Notes: a model not told the origin generated them from the sequence alone. Shown: positions 1 to 8,714, counted from the first letter of the stretch. The stretch: 64,000 nt of DNA from Mesorhizobium loti (GCF_013170705.1 NZ_CP033334.1:5185501-5249500); one strand, 5' to 3'. Translations and numbers: made by a program.

Positions 1-1
1 G

Positions 2-229
2 GATGACGAACAGCCCGGCCAGCCTTCGGCCGACACGCTCAAGGCGGCGGTCGAAGCCGCGGGCCTCGCCTTCCGCTACATTCCAGTGATCAGCGGCCAG
101 ATCACCGCCGAGAATGTCGAGGACCAGGCCGAAGCACTGGATGAATTGGAAGGCCCGGTGTTCGCCTATTGCCGCTCCGGCGCGCGTTGCACCAACCTTT
201 ATGGGCTGATCCAGCAGTCGAAGGGTTAA
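2..229 (+). CDS. DUF442/TIGR01244-type sulfurtransferase-like protein, 3' part
   Basis: The gene enters from the left edge; only the last 75 codons are in the window. The end carries a Cys-loop, YCRSGAR (about 20 residues from the C terminus), as in the DUF442/TIGR01244 family, the phosphatase/rhodanese-like domain that is also fused to beta-lactamase-like hydrolases (Blh) and linked to sulfide and persulfide metabolism in rhizobia. The start and any fused domain lie outside the window, so a stand-alone domain and a Blh fusion cannot be told apart. It converges on the downstream Lrp-type gene, and the two stop codons overlap by a few bases (226-229). Function is known only at family level. 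Confidence 0.8.
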   Translation, partial: DDEQPGQPSADTLKAAVEAAGLAFRYIPVISGQITAENVEDQAEALDELEGPVFAYCRSGARCTNLYGLIQQSKG

Positions 230-693
230 ATCGGCAGCGCGCCGGTTTCCTTGAGCGTCTCCAGCACGATCGCCGTCTTCACATGCTGCACGGATTCGTG
301 CGGCAGGAGCACGCCGTTGACGAATTCAGACAGCGACTTCAGGTCAGGCGTCACCACCTTCAGGATATAGTCCATCTCGCCGGTCAGCGCGTGCGCCTCC
401 TGCACTTCCGGCAGCCGCGCCACCAGTTCGCCGAAGCGCCGGGCGTTGTCGCGGTTGTGGGTTGCCAGGGTCACGGAAATGACGTTGACCAGCGAGAAGC
501 CGAGCTTGTCGCGGTCGAGCACCGCCCGATAGCCCTTGATATAGCCGTCTTCCTCGAGCCGCTGGCGACGGCGCGAGCATTGTGATGCCGACAGGTTCAC
601 CCGCTCCGAGAGATCATTGTTGGTCAGCCGCGCATCACCTTGCAGAAGCGCCATTATCTTGCGATCAAATTGATCAATGCGCGTCTCATCCAT
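226..693 (-). CDS. Lrp/AsnC family transcriptional regulator
   Basis: This is a 155-residue protein of the usual Lrp/AsnC length. It has an N-terminal winged helix-turn-helix (about residues 4-55, with LTNNDLSERVNLSASQCSRR as recognition segment) followed by a RAM/effector domain (about 65-150, containing the motif ALTGEMDYILKV). An upstream ATG at 726 would add 11 residues; the start at 693 was preferred because it gives the canonical Lrp N terminus, although its ribosome binding site is weak. It is divergent from hpd, so it probably senses an aromatic or branched amino acid and controls hpd and itself. This regulatory role is inferred from position. Confidence 0.9.
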   Translation of the reverse strand: MDETRIDQFDRKIMALLQGDARLTNNDLSERVNLSASQCSRRRQRLEEDGYIKGYRAVLDRDKLGFSLVNVISVTLATHNRDNARRFGELVARLPEVQEAHALTGEMDYILKVVTPDLKSLSEFVNGVLLPHESVQHVKTAIVLETLKETGALPI

Positions 694-736
694 GGTTTTG
701 TCTTTCAACATGCATGCTTCACGCATGAGATGACCA

Positions 737-752
737 TTTCAAGCGTTTGAAT
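737..752. promoter_or_regulatory. Candidate Lrp operator between the regulator and hpd
   Basis: An inverted repeat, TTCAA-GCGT-TTGAA (738-751), lies in the 138-bp divergent spacer between the Lrp-type gene and hpd. Imperfect 15-bp dyads are typical of Lrp-family sites. The link to the neighbouring regulator is inferred from position only. Confidence 0.35.
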
Positions 753-831
753 GCAAGCACCATGCGCCGGCTCCGCGCTATGATGGCGTCAGATGGCCGT
801 TTCAGGCCGAGCCAGCTTCCGGAGGAATACC

Positions 832-1947
832 ATGGGTCCCTTCCCGCACGATGCCCCGCCCGCCAAGATCAGCAAGGAAAACCCTGCCGGCACCGATGGT
901 TTCGAGTTCGTCGAATTCGCGCATCCGGAGCCGCAGAAGCTGGCCGAGCTGTTTACCCGCATGGGTTATGTGACGGTGGCCAAGCATCGCACGAAAGACA
1001 TCACCGTCTGGCGCCAGGGCGACATCAACTATGTCGTCAATGCCGAGCTGGGCTCGCATGCGATGAAATTCGCCGACAAGCATGGGCCCTGCGCCGCCTC
1101 GATGGCCTGGCGCGTGGTCGACGCCAAGCACGCTTTCGACCACGCCGTCTCGAAGGGCGCCACGCCTTACGAAGGTGACGACAAGGCGCTCGACGTGCCG
1201 GCAATCATAGGTATCGGCGGTTCGCTGCTCTATTTCATCGACGCCTACGGCAAAAAGGGCTCGGCTTACGATGCCGAGTTTGAATGGCTCGGCGCGCGCG
1301 ACCCGCGGCCGCAAGGCGTCGGCTTCTATTTCCTCGACCACCTGACCCACAATGTCTATCGCGGCCAGATGGACAAATGGTGGGATTTCTACCGCAATCT
1401 GTTCGGCTTCAAGCAGATCCATTTCTTCGACATTGACGGCAAGATCACCGGCCTGGTCAGCCGGGCCATCACCTCGCCCTGCGGCAAGATCCGCATTCCG
1501 CTCAACGAATCCAAGGACGAGACCAGCCAGATCGCCGAGTACCTGAAGAAGTACAATGGCGAAGGCATCCAGCACATCGCGGTCGGCACCGACGAGATCT
1601 ACGCCGCCACAGACAAGCTCGCCGCCAACGGGCTGAAGTTCATGCCAGGCCCACCGGAAACCTATTACGACATGTCGTATGCCAGGGTGAACGGCCATGA
1701 CGAGCCGATCGAACGGATGAAGAAGCACGGTATCCTGATCGACGGCGAAGGCGTGGTGGACGGCGGCATGACCAAGATCCTGCTGCAGATCTTTTCGAAG
1801 ACGGTGATCGGGCCGATCTTCTTCGAGTTCATCCAGCGCAAGGGTGACGAAGGCTTTGGCGAAGGCAATTTCCGCGCGCTGTTCGAATCGATCGAGCAGG
1901 ACCAAATCAAGCGCGGCGTGATCAGGGTCGACGGCAAGGCGGCGTAG
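832..1947 (+). CDS. hpd: 4-Hydroxyphenylpyruvate dioxygenase
   Basis: The enzyme converts 4-hydroxyphenylpyruvate to homogentisate using Fe(II) and O2, the second step of tyrosine degradation. The 371-residue length is typical of bacterial HPPD. The three expected iron ligands are visible: His170 in DHLTHNVYRG, His248 in GIQHIA and Glu332 in FFEFIQRKGD, followed by the conserved C-terminal GFGEGNF segment. The ATG at 832 is preceded by GGAGGA (821-826); in-frame codons further upstream lack a binding site. The gene is divergent from the Lrp-type regulator. The rest of the pathway (hmgA, fahA) lies 2 kb downstream on the other strand. Confidence 0.97.
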   Translation: MGPFPHDAPPAKISKENPAGTDGFEFVEFAHPEPQKLAELFTRMGYVTVAKHRTKDITVWRQGDINYVVNAELGSHAMKFADKHGPCAASMAWRVVDAKHAFDHAVSKGATPYEGDDKALDVPAIIGIGGSLLYFIDAYGKKGSAYDAEFEWLGARDPRPQGVGFYFLDHLTHNVYRGQMDKWWDFYRNLFGFKQIHFFDIDGKITGLVSRAITSPCGKIRIPLNESKDETSQIAEYLKKYNGEGIQHIAVGTDEIYAATDKLAANGLKFMPGPPETYYDMSYARVNGHDEPIERMKKHGILIDGEGVVDGGMTKILLQIFSKTVIGPIFFEFIQRKGDEGFGEGNFRALFESIEQDQIKRGVIRVDGKAA

Positions 1948-1982
1948 GCTGCCTCGAACCGAACTTCTTGCGGCGCGATCAA

Positions 1983-2006
1983 TTATGACCTAAATTATGG
2001 TCATAA
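1983..2006. promoter_or_regulatory. Inverted-repeat operator upstream of the Phd-type antitoxin
   Basis: A perfect 8-bp inverted repeat (TTATGACC at 1983-1990 and GGTCATAA at 1999-2006, 8-nt spacer) ends 11 bp before the antitoxin start. Phd/YefM antitoxins bind such dyads to repress their own operon. The same ATGACC/GGTCAT half-site recurs at the orphan antitoxin near 15350, which strengthens the reading. Confidence 0.6.
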
Positions 2007-2017
2007 AGGATCGCGCT

Positions 2018-2242
2018 ATGAATGTTTCCATCGCCGAGGCCAAGGCTAAATTGTCTGAACTCGTCAGCCGCGCTGAAGCCGGCGAGGAGATCATACTTAC
2101 ACGCCACGGCAAAGTGGCCGCGCGCATTGTACCACCGGCGGCCATCGAAACGCTGCCGCGTATCGGCGCCTTGAAGGGCAAGATCTGGATTGCGGACGAT
2201 TTTGACGAACTCGGCCCCGAATGGGACGAGTACGTGAAATGA
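2018..2242 (+). CDS. Type II toxin-antitoxin antitoxin, Phd/YefM family
   Basis: This is a 74-residue protein starting MNVSIAEAKAKLSELVSRAE and continuing into EEIILTRHGKVAARIVP, the standard Phd/YefM DNA-binding fold. The C-terminal third (about 50-74) is acidic and aromatic (WIADDFDELGPEW), the part that usually wraps the toxin. The start at 2018 follows AAAGGA at 2005-2010; an upstream in-frame ATG at 1997 falls inside the operator. The stop overlaps the toxin start (ATGA at 2239-2242), which gives translational coupling. It is predicted to neutralise the PIN toxin and autoregulate through the dyad at 1983-2006. Confidence 0.92.
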   Translation: MNVSIAEAKAKLSELVSRAEAGEEIILTRHGKVAARIVPPAAIETLPRIGALKGKIWIADDFDELGPEWDEYVK

Positions 2243-2616
2243 CGGTCGGCCAGTATCTCGCCGACACCCATATCATCCTCTGGTCGATTTCGGACGACCG
2301 ACGTCTCAGCGAACAGCACCGCGCTATCCTGGCTTCGGACGTCGTGGTGTTCGCCAGCGCGGCAAGCGTGTGGGAAATCGCCATCAAACGTTCGATCGGA
2401 AAACTCGATGCGCCGGACGATCTGCCAACGCTGCTTCCAAGGATGCGATTTCAGCCGCTCGCCGTAACTTTGCATCATGCGAATACCGTCAGCGGCCTAC
2501 CCCACCACCATGGTGATCCGTTCGACAGACTGCTGATCGCGCAGGCGCAGGTGGAGAACCTGACCATCCTAACATCTGACCCGCATTTCGCCCGTTACGG
2601 CGTCGCTCTGGCCTGA
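2239..2616 (+). CDS. PIN-domain toxin, VapC family
   Basis: The protein has 125 residues. Acidic residues expected of a PIN ribonuclease are visible: the N-terminal ADTH (Asp near residue 9), the central glutamate in SVWEIAIK, and the C-terminal HGDPFDRLLIAQA with ILTSDPHF. This arrangement matches the subfamily of VapC partnered with Phd-type antitoxins. It should cleave RNA (often tRNA) when freed from antitoxin. The ATG overlaps the antitoxin stop by four bases. The pair is inserted between hpd and the convergent hmgA-fahA-dinB operon and shows no sign of decay. Confidence 0.9.
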   Translation: MTVGQYLADTHIILWSISDDRRLSEQHRAILASDVVVFASAASVWEIAIKRSIGKLDAPDDLPTLLPRMRFQPLAVTLHHANTVSGLPHHHGDPFDRLLIAQAQVENLTILTSDPHFARYGVALA

Positions 2617-2631
2617 TAGGCGAAAACCGGC

Positions 2632-3168
2632 TCACAATCCCAGCTGCTCGACCTCCGCCTTCCTCAGCTTGATGTCATAATCGAGCAAAAACTCGTCCAG
2701 CTGCGGCGGCGCAACCGAGGTGCCGGACAGCATTGCGTGCACCTGACCGCGATGGTGGATATCGTGCAGGAAGACATGGGCAAGGATATCGCCGATGCGC
2801 TCGGGGATCATGCCGTCCTCACGCCGGTCGGTGATCACGCGGCGGTCGAGATCGGCCTCCGACAGGCCGTCGCAGAAGGCGATCAGACGCCGGTCGGCCG
2901 CGATCTGCGCGGCAAACAACGCATGGGGCTCGTCGAGAGGCACAAAATCATCATGGGCTGCGGCACCGACGCCACCCTCTTCGAGAAAATCGAGATAGAG
3001 ATAGTCGACCGCAAGGACATGGTTGAGCGTCGCCTTGATCGACGGGAAAAAGCTGGTGCGCTCGGCCTCGAACTCACCGGGCTTGAGCGCCAGCACGGCG
3101 CGATAGAGCCGGTCGTTAGACCAGAGATTGTTCCCGGCCATGCGGCGCAGATGATCCAGAAGATTCAT
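2632..3168 (-). CDS. DinB family protein (candidate metal-dependent isomerase/transferase)
   Basis: This 178-residue four-helix-bundle protein has the DinB metal-site pattern: a first histidine in ATLNHVLAVD (near residue 50) and the late HxxxHRGQ-type segment LHDIHHRGQVHAML (near 135-147). The superfamily contains thiol-dependent enzymes, including mycothiol-dependent maleylpyruvate isomerase and bacillithiol transferases. It is the last gene of the hmgA - MBL - fahA run, 21 bp after fahA on the same strand, where a maleylacetoacetate isomerase gene would be expected. A role in that isomerisation is an inference; stress-related thiol chemistry is the alternative. Confidence 0.88.
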   Translation of the reverse strand: MNLLDHLRRMAGNNLWSNDRLYRAVLALKPGEFEAERTSFFPSIKATLNHVLAVDYLYLDFLEEGGVGAAAHDDFVPLDEPHALFAAQIAADRRLIAFCDGLSEADLDRRVITDRREDGMIPERIGDILAHVFLHDIHHRGQVHAMLSGTSVAPPQLDEFLLDYDIKLRKAEVEQLGL

Positions 3169-3189
3169 CGCTGAAACCTCTCTTAGCCC

Positions 3190-4203
3190 CTACCCCTCGT
3201 ATTTCTCGACCTTCTGCTCGATGGCGCCGAAGATCGAATGTCCGGCCTTGTCCTTCATCTCGATCCGCACCGTGTCACCGAAGCGCAGGAACGGCGTCTT
3301 GGGCTCGCCTGACGCAATGGTCTCGATCATGCGCAATTCGGCGATGCAGGAATAGCCGGCGCCGCCCGCCGACACCGGCTTGCCCGGTCCGCCGTCGAGC
3401 TTGTTTGAAACCGTGCCCGAGCCGATGATCGTGCCGGCGACAAGTGGCCGCGTCTTCGCGGCGTGCGCGATAAGGGCCGGGAAATCGAATGTCATGTCGA
3501 CGCCGGCATTGGCGCGGCCGAACGGCTTGCCGTTGAGATCGGCAAGAAGCGGCAGGCTGACCTTGCCGCCATCCCAGGCATCGCCCAGCTCGTCCGGCGT
3601 CACCGCCACGGGTGAAAAGGCCGAGGACGGTTTCGACTGGAAGAATCCGAAACCCTTGGCCAGTTCCGGCCCGGTGAGCGCGCGCAGGGTGACATCGTTG
3701 ACCAGCATGACCAGCCGGATGGCGGCGTGCGCTTCATCGGGGCTTGCGCCCATCGGCACGTCATCAACGATGACGGCGACCTCCGCCTCCATGTCGATAC
3801 CGAAGGCTTCGTCGGTCATGCGGATCGGATCGCGCGGCCCGATGAAGGAGTCCGAGCCGCCCTGGTAGATCAGCGGATCGGTCCAGAAGCTTGCCGGCAT
3901 CTCGACGCCACGCGCCTTCCGCACCAGTTCGACATGGTTCACATAGGCCGAGCCGTCAGCCCACTGATAGGCGCGCGGCAGCGGCGAAAGTGCGTCGTGC
4001 TCGTGAAAGCGCGCGGACGGCACGGCGTTGTTCTCCAGAGATTCCGCTATGGTCGCCAGATGCGGCGAGATCCTGCGCCAGTCGTCGAGTGCGGCCTGCA
4101 GCGTGCGCGCCAGGAACGAGGCATCGGTGTACTGCGTCAGGTCGCGCGAGACGACGACGAGTTTCCCGTCGCGCGTCCCGTCCTTCAATGTGGCAAGCTT
4201 CAT
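3190..4203 (-). CDS. fahA: Fumarylacetoacetate hydrolase
   Basis: The enzyme would hydrolyse fumarylacetoacetate to fumarate and acetoacetate, the last step of homogentisate breakdown. The protein has 337 residues with an N-terminal cap domain (about 1-80) and a C-terminal FAH fold carrying the acidic metal-site segments MEAEVAVIVDDVP and the GSGTVSNK loop. The chosen ATG (4203) has GAGAGGAAA just upstream and overlaps the preceding MBL-fold stop by four bases, so translation is coupled. A longer in-frame extension to 4287 lies inside the MBL gene and is unlikely. The position within the hmgA operon supports true FAH rather than a general FAH-family hydrolase. Confidence 0.94.
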   Translation of the reverse strand: MKLATLKDGTRDGKLVVVSRDLTQYTDASFLARTLQAALDDWRRISPHLATIAESLENNAVPSARFHEHDALSPLPRAYQWADGSAYVNHVELVRKARGVEMPASFWTDPLIYQGGSDSFIGPRDPIRMTDEAFGIDMEAEVAVIVDDVPMGASPDEAHAAIRLVMLVNDVTLRALTGPELAKGFGFFQSKPSSAFSPVAVTPDELGDAWDGGKVSLPLLADLNGKPFGRANAGVDMTFDFPALIAHAAKTRPLVAGTIIGSGTVSNKLDGGPGKPVSAGGAGYSCIAELRMIETIASGEPKTPFLRFGDTVRIEMKDKAGHSIFGAIEQKVEKYEG

Positions 4204-5102
4204 GCGGTTTCCTCTCCTTGTGCAGCCTTGGCGCCGCTTAACCCCACAACAAGGCCGTCGCGGGCGATCGTCAAGTCGCCGGCCCATGTATTCCTGACAG
4301 CGGCAAGCCAGTCCGCCTCGCCGATCTCGGGATCGTCGGCGGGGATGAGGTGGTTGAGCACCAGCCTCTTGACGCCGGCATCGCTGGCGATGCGCCCGGC
4401 TTCCTCGGCAAAGCTGTGGCTGGCGAGCAGATGTTCCTTGAGCCGGGCGCCATTGCCGGTTCTGGCGACCAGCCGCTCGATGCCTTCCTGCAGCATGGCT
4501 TCATGGACGAGAAGGTCGGCACCCTTGGCGAAATCGGCGAGCGGTGGAAAGAAGGCCGTATCGGCGGAAAAGACTACGTTTTTCCCGCCATGCTCGACGC
4601 GCAGGGCAAAACAGTCTGTAACCGGCGGATGGTCGACACGCAGCGCCGTGACCTTCAGGCCACCTTGCTCGACCACCTGGCCCTCGCCGAACTCGTCGAT
4701 CGAAACCAATTCGCGAATGTCGGGCCGGCCCTCGTCGACGATGCGGATCTCGATGTCGAATTCCATCGCCTGGCAAAAGCGCCGCCAGTAGTGGCCGGTG
4801 CCGGGCGGACCAAACACGCTGATCGGCGTCGCCAGCCCCGCCGTCCAGGCGGTGTGGATCAGCGGCCCCAGTTCCAGCACATGATCGGAATGCAGATGCG
4901 TGATGAAGATCAGGTCGAGCGCCTTAAGGCTGATGCCGGCATCGACCAGCCCCCGCGTCACGCCAAGTCCGCAATCGACGACGATGGTTCGCCCCCCGAT
5001 CTCAAGCAGTGACGAACTCGGCCACGGCCCGCCTGGCCGCAGCGCCGGGCCGCCCTTGGAGCCCAGCAGCACCAACCGATCCGGCATTGGCTTGCGGCTC
5101 AA
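4200..5102 (-). CDS. MBL-fold metallo-hydrolase
   Basis: This is a 300-residue metallo-beta-lactamase-fold protein. It shows the HLHSDH zinc motif (about residue 89), a later Asp in [15 protein letters not shown], and a C-terminal histidine in [12 protein letters not shown], closest in pattern to ribonuclease Z/arylsulfatase-like hydrolases. It is the middle gene of hmgA - MBL - fahA - dinB and overlaps both neighbours by four bases (4200-4203 and 5099-5102), so it is co-translated with the homogentisate enzymes. The substrate is unknown. A housekeeping role for the pathway, such as hydrolysing a side lactone or thioester, is conceivable but unsupported. Confidence 0.9.
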   Translation of the reverse strand: MSRKPMPDRLVLLGSKGGPALRPGGPWPSSSLLEIGGRTIVVDCGLGVTRGLVDAGISLKALDLIFITHLHSDHVLELGPLIHTAWTAGLATPISVFGPPGTGHYWRRFCQAMEFDIEIRIVDEGRPDIRELVSIDEFGEGQVVEQGGLKVTALRVDHPPVTDCFALRVEHGGKNVVFSADTAFFPPLADFAKGADLLVHEAMLQEGIERLVARTGNGARLKEHLLASHSFAEEAGRIASDAGVKRLVLNHLIPADDPEIGEADWLAAVRNTWAGDLTIARDGLVVGLSGAKAAQGEETA

Positions 5103-6412
5103 GACCAGTCGCCCTCCGGCGTGCCATTAAAACGCTTCTTCAGGTCTGCCCAGCAATCGATGTAGTTGTCCTGGCGGGTTTCCAGTTCGGCGCCATAGCG
5201 GGTCAGCATCTGCGGGAAGCGGGTCTCGAACATGAAGGCCATGGTGTTGTCGAGCTTGACCGGTTTCAGATCCGCGCGCGAGGCTTTTTCGAAGCCAGGG
5301 GCATCCGGGCCATGGGCCAGCATCAGATTGTGCAGGCTGATGCCACCGGGAACAAAGCCTTCTTCCTTGGCATCGTACTGGCCATGGATCAGGCCCATGA
5401 ACTCGCTCATGATGTTGCGGTGGTACCATGGCGGCCGGAACGTATCCTCTGCCACCAGCCATCGCGGCGGGAAGATGACGAAGTCGATATTGGCCGTGCC
5501 TTCCTCGCCGCTCGGCGCGGTCAGCACGGTGAAGATCGACGGATCGGGGTGGTCGAACAGGATGGCGCCGACCGGCGAAAACGTCGCCAGATCATATTTG
5601 TAGGGCGCGTAGTTGCCATGCCAGGCGACGACGTCGAGCGGCGAATGGCCGATCTCGGTGACATGGAAATTGCCGCACCATTTCACGATCAGCCGGCACG
5701 GCGTCTCCTTCTCCTCGAACCAGGCAAAGGGCGTCTTGAAATCGCGCGGGTTGGCCAGGCAATTGGCGCCGATCGGGCCCCGATCGGGCAAGGTCAGCTT
5801 GGCGCCGTAGTTCTCGCAGACATAGCCGCGTACTTGACTGTCGACCAATTCGACCTTGAAGACTAGGCCGCGCGGCAAAACGGCGATCTCGCCGGGCCGA
5901 AGCTCGATGACGCCCATTTCGGTGACGAAGCGCAAGGCGCCGACCTGCGGCACGACCAGCAACTCACCGTCGGCATTGAAGAAATGATCGTCGACCATCG
6001 ATGTGTTGGCGACATAGACGTGGGCCGCCATGCCTGTCTGCCCGAGCACATCGCCTGCCGTGGTCATGCTGCGCATGCCTTGAATAAAATCGGTCGGTTC
6101 CTTCGGCATTGGTACCGGGTTCCAGCGATACTGGCCAAGCGCCAGTTCGTGGTCACCGACATTGGGAGCGGTCTTCCACAGGGGATAGCTCGCCGCCTTG
6201 AAGCGGTCGGTGTGCTTGACGCTCGGCCGGATGCGATAGAGCCAGGACCGCTCATTGGTGCCGCGCGGCGCGGTGAAGGGCGAACCGGAAAGCTGTTCGG
6301 CGTAAAGGCCGTAGGCCGGCCGCTGCGGGGAGTTCCGCCCCTGCGGGAGCGACCCCGGCAAGGTCTCGGTCTCGAAATCGTTGCCGAAGCCCGGCATGTA
6401 GGAAAAGGCCAT
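5099..6412 (-). CDS. hmgA: Homogentisate 1,2-dioxygenase
   Basis: The enzyme opens the homogentisate ring with O2 and Fe(II) to give maleylacetoacetate. The 438-residue length is as expected. Iron ligands are visible at His332 and Glu338 ([10 protein letters not shown]) and His368 (LMLAHGPD), with the spacing known from the human enzyme. The ATG at 6412 gives the family N terminus [12 protein letters not shown]; a longer frame to 6469 lacks conservation and would run into the operator region. It is the first gene of a four-gene operon and is divergent from a MarR-type regulator 114 bp away. Confidence 0.97.
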   Translation of the reverse strand: MAFSYMPGFGNDFETETLPGSLPQGRNSPQRPAYGLYAEQLSGSPFTAPRGTNERSWLYRIRPSVKHTDRFKAASYPLWKTAPNVGDHELALGQYRWNPVPMPKEPTDFIQGMRSMTTAGDVLGQTGMAAHVYVANTSMVDDHFFNADGELLVVPQVGALRFVTEMGVIELRPGEIAVLPRGLVFKVELVDSQVRGYVCENYGAKLTLPDRGPIGANCLANPRDFKTPFAWFEEKETPCRLIVKWCGNFHVTEIGHSPLDVVAWHGNYAPYKYDLATFSPVGAILFDHPDPSIFTVLTAPSGEEGTANIDFVIFPPRWLVAEDTFRPPWYHRNIMSEFMGLIHGQYDAKEEGFVPGGISLHNLMLAHGPDAPGFEKASRADLKPVKLDNTMAFMFETRFPQMLTRYGAELETRQDNYIDCWADLKKRFNGTPEGDWS

Positions 6413-6461
6413 CGCTTCCTCCCTTGCGCATCCGGCAGGCGCCAGCCGGATTGACCAAACT

Positions 6462-6491
6462 GGTTTCATTTGTAACCATCGAAAATGTAAC
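6462..6491. promoter_or_regulatory. Candidate MarR operator upstream of hmgA
   Basis: In the 114-bp divergent spacer an imperfect dyad GGTTTC-ATTT-GTAACC (6462-6477) is followed by a second TGTAAC (6486-6491), 15 bp after the first TGTAAC (6471-6476). MarR dimers bind dyads of this size. It lies about 50 bp upstream of hmgA. Assignment rests on position and symmetry only. Confidence 0.35.
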
Positions 6492-6526
6492 TATCAATGC
6501 CACCATGGCGCTTAGGGAAATGAACC

Positions 6527-6970
6527 ATGGACCCGGAGATCCTGGAGCTCGAAAGCTTCCTGCCCTACCGGCTGTATCGTCTTGCCGATGCGGTCAGCCG
6601 CGAATTCTCGCGGATATACAAGGACAGTCACGGGCTGACACGGCCGGAATGGCGAACGCTCTCCGGACTTGGCCAGCGCGGGACGATGACCGCGACGGAG
6701 CTCGGCGAGCAGTCGGCCATGCACAAGACCAAGGTGTCACGCGCGGTGGCCGAGCTTGAAAGGCGGCGCTGGCTCATCCGGACACCTGATGAGAACGATC
6801 GCCGTGTCGAGCATTTGAGGCTTACCAAAGCGGGCCTTGCCGCCTATCGTGAGATGGTACCGTTGGCGAAGGCGTTCGAGCAGGCGCTGCTGGCCCAGTT
6901 GAGCGCCGACGAACGGACTTCCATCGTAAAGGGCGTCTTGTCGCTGGAAACCGCATTGGATAGGAGATAG
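6527..6970 (+). CDS. MarR family transcriptional regulator (probable hmgA regulator)
   Basis: A 147-residue MarR protein. The winged helix occupies about residues 35-100, with TATELGEQSAMHKTKVSRAV as recognition helix and DENDRRVEHLRLTKAG as wing. The dimerising helices are at both ends. It is divergent from the hmgA operon, and MarR regulators commonly respond to aromatic acids, so a homogentisate-responsive repressor is the most likely role (inference). No further gene follows it within 150 bp. Confidence 0.92.
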   Translation: MDPEILELESFLPYRLYRLADAVSREFSRIYKDSHGLTRPEWRTLSGLGQRGTMTATELGEQSAMHKTKVSRAVAELERRRWLIRTPDENDRRVEHLRLTKAGLAAYREMVPLAKAFEQALLAQLSADERTSIVKGVLSLETALDRR

Positions 6971-7121
6971 CCGCCGTCGCCGGAGGAGATATAAGACGGT
7001 CGCCGCGAAGGGGTCGCGCGTTCAGGCAGCCACGGGTCTCGCGGTCCCTGCTTGTCCGGTAGCGGATTTTCTGCGCCTGCATGTCAGCTGGCGGATGATC
7101 CATGAGCGAATTGGGGGATGG

Positions 7122-7760
7122 ATGAAGTCGCTGATTGCCAAGCCGGTGGCGGTGATCGTCCTGCTGTTTGCGCGTGCCATCACCGCCGTGCGGCCGTTCT
7201 GGCACGAAGGCAGGCTGCCTCGCCGTCGCTCGATCTTCTTTGCCAACCACTCCAGCCATGGTGATTTCATCCTGATCTGGGCTGTTCTGCCGCCGCGCCT
7301 GCGTCGACGGGTCCGTCCCGTAGCGGGTGCCGACTACTGGCTGAAATCAAAACTCCGAAGCTTCATCGGGCGCGACGTTTTCAACGCAGTCCTGATCGAT
7401 CGCAATCGCGACGCACGCACGATGGATCCTGTCGAGAGCATGGGGGAAGCGATGAAGGAAGGCTCTTCGCTGATCCTCTTCCCGGAAGGCACGCGCAACC
7501 AGTCCGATGCGTCCTTGCAGCCTTTCAAATCCGGCCTGTTCCATTTGGCGGCATTGCATCCGGACTTCGAACTGGTGCCGGTGTGGATCGCCAATCTCAA
7601 CCGGGTGATGCCGAAGGGAGAGTTCGTTCCCATACCGCTGATCTGCACGGTGACGTTCGGCGAGCCAATGCATCTGGTTGATGGCGAGGACAAGGATACG
7701 TTTCTCGAGCGGGCACGGGAGGCGCTACTCGCGCTGGCGCCGAAAAAGGTAGCGGAATGA
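7122..7760 (+). CDS. Lysophospholipid acyltransferase family protein (PlsC-like)
   Basis: A 212-residue membrane-associated acyltransferase. The HX4D active-site motif is in FFANHSSHGDF (about residues 42-52) and the acyl-acceptor motif FPEGTR is near residue 127; an N-terminal hydrophobic helix precedes them. It would acylate a lysophosphatidate-like substrate at the inner membrane. The start at 7122 follows GGGG at 7113-7116; an upstream ATG at 7095 has poorer spacing. Its stop overlaps the start of the CdsA-like gene (ATGA, 7757-7760). The three-gene order resembles the E. coli ynb-type second phospholipid module. Confidence 0.9.
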   Translation: MKSLIAKPVAVIVLLFARAITAVRPFWHEGRLPRRRSIFFANHSSHGDFILIWAVLPPRLRRRVRPVAGADYWLKSKLRSFIGRDVFNAVLIDRNRDARTMDPVESMGEAMKEGSSLILFPEGTRNQSDASLQPFKSGLFHLAALHPDFELVPVWIANLNRVMPKGEFVPIPLICTVTFGEPMHLVDGEDKDTFLERAREALLALAPKKVAE

Positions 7761-8707
7761 GCTCGACCCAATTCGACATGATGGTTCTCGTGCTCGGCGT
7801 CTTCGGGATCCTGCTTGCGGCCTCTTTCGTCGGCCAGATCCTGGAGCGACGCTTGTCGCCAGAGGGCTCAAACCCGGCCATCGAGAACCTCAACGCCCGC
7901 ATCAATGCCTGGTGGGTGATGGCGATCCTCATCGCCATCGCATTCGTCGCTGGGCGCATCGGCGTTCTGCTCCTCTTCGGCTTCTGCTCCTTCGCAGCCC
8001 TTCGCGAGTTCGTGACGCTGACCAATACGCGGCGTGCCGACCACTGGGCGCTGGCCACCGCGTTTTTCGTCGTGCTGCCGTTGCAGTATGTCCTGCTCTG
8101 GATCGAGGACTACGAAATCTTTTCCGTTTTCATTCCGGTCTACGCCTTCCTGTTGATGCCCATCATCTCGGCGGTGCGAGGCGACACACAGCACTTCCTG
8201 GTCCGAATCGCGGAGGTGCAATGGGCGCTAATGATCTGCGTCTTCTGCGCCTCGCACGTGCCGGCTCTTCTGACGTTGCACATTCCCGGCTACGAGGGCC
8301 GCAATGTGCTTTTGATAGCCTTCCTTGTCATCGTCGTTCAGTTGAGCGATGTGCTGCAATATATCTGGGGCAAGATGATCGGGCGTACGAAGATCGCACC
8401 AAGGCTTTCGCCGTCCAAGACTGTTGAAGGGTTCGTCGGCGGCATCGCCTGCGCCAGCCTCGTCGGCGCTGGCCTGTGGTGGATCACGCCGTTCTCTCCG
8501 CTCCAGGCCGGCGCAATGGCCTTCCTGATCACGTTGATGGGTTTTTTCGGCGGCCTCGTGATGTCCGCCATCAAACGCGACCGCGGCGTGAAGGATTGGG
8601 GCCATCTGATAGACGGCCACGGGGGCCTGATCGATCGGCTGGATTCGGTGGTGTTCTCCGCTCCGATCTTCTTCCACCTCACGCGTTACTTCTGGTCGCC
8701 GGGATGA
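7757..8707 (+). CDS. Phosphatidate cytidylyltransferase family protein (CdsA-like)
   Basis: This 316-residue integral membrane protein has about eight predicted hydrophobic segments. The C-terminal CDS signature is visible: SPSKTVEGFVGG followed by SAIKRDRGVKDWGHLIDGHGGLIDRLDS. The family makes CDP-diacylglycerol from phosphatidate and CTP. It is translationally coupled to the upstream acyltransferase and followed eight bases later by a CDP-alcohol phosphatidyltransferase. It is probably not the only CdsA of the cell, because the housekeeping copy normally sits beside uppS/dxr, which are absent here. Confidence 0.93.
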   Translation: MSSTQFDMMVLVLGVFGILLAASFVGQILERRLSPEGSNPAIENLNARINAWWVMAILIAIAFVAGRIGVLLLFGFCSFAALREFVTLTNTRRADHWALATAFFVVLPLQYVLLWIEDYEIFSVFIPVYAFLLMPIISAVRGDTQHFLVRIAEVQWALMICVFCASHVPALLTLHIPGYEGRNVLLIAFLVIVVQLSDVLQYIWGKMIGRTKIAPRLSPSKTVEGFVGGIACASLVGAGLWWITPFSPLQAGAMAFLITLMGFFGGLVMSAIKRDRGVKDWGHLIDGHGGLIDRLDSVVFSAPIFFHLTRYFWSPG

Positions 8708-8714
8708 GGCAGTC

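Noticed and set aside
802..1905. A long minus-strand frame (367 codons) opposite hpd
   Set aside because: It is a GC-rich shadow of a clearly conserved gene; its translation has no family resemblance.
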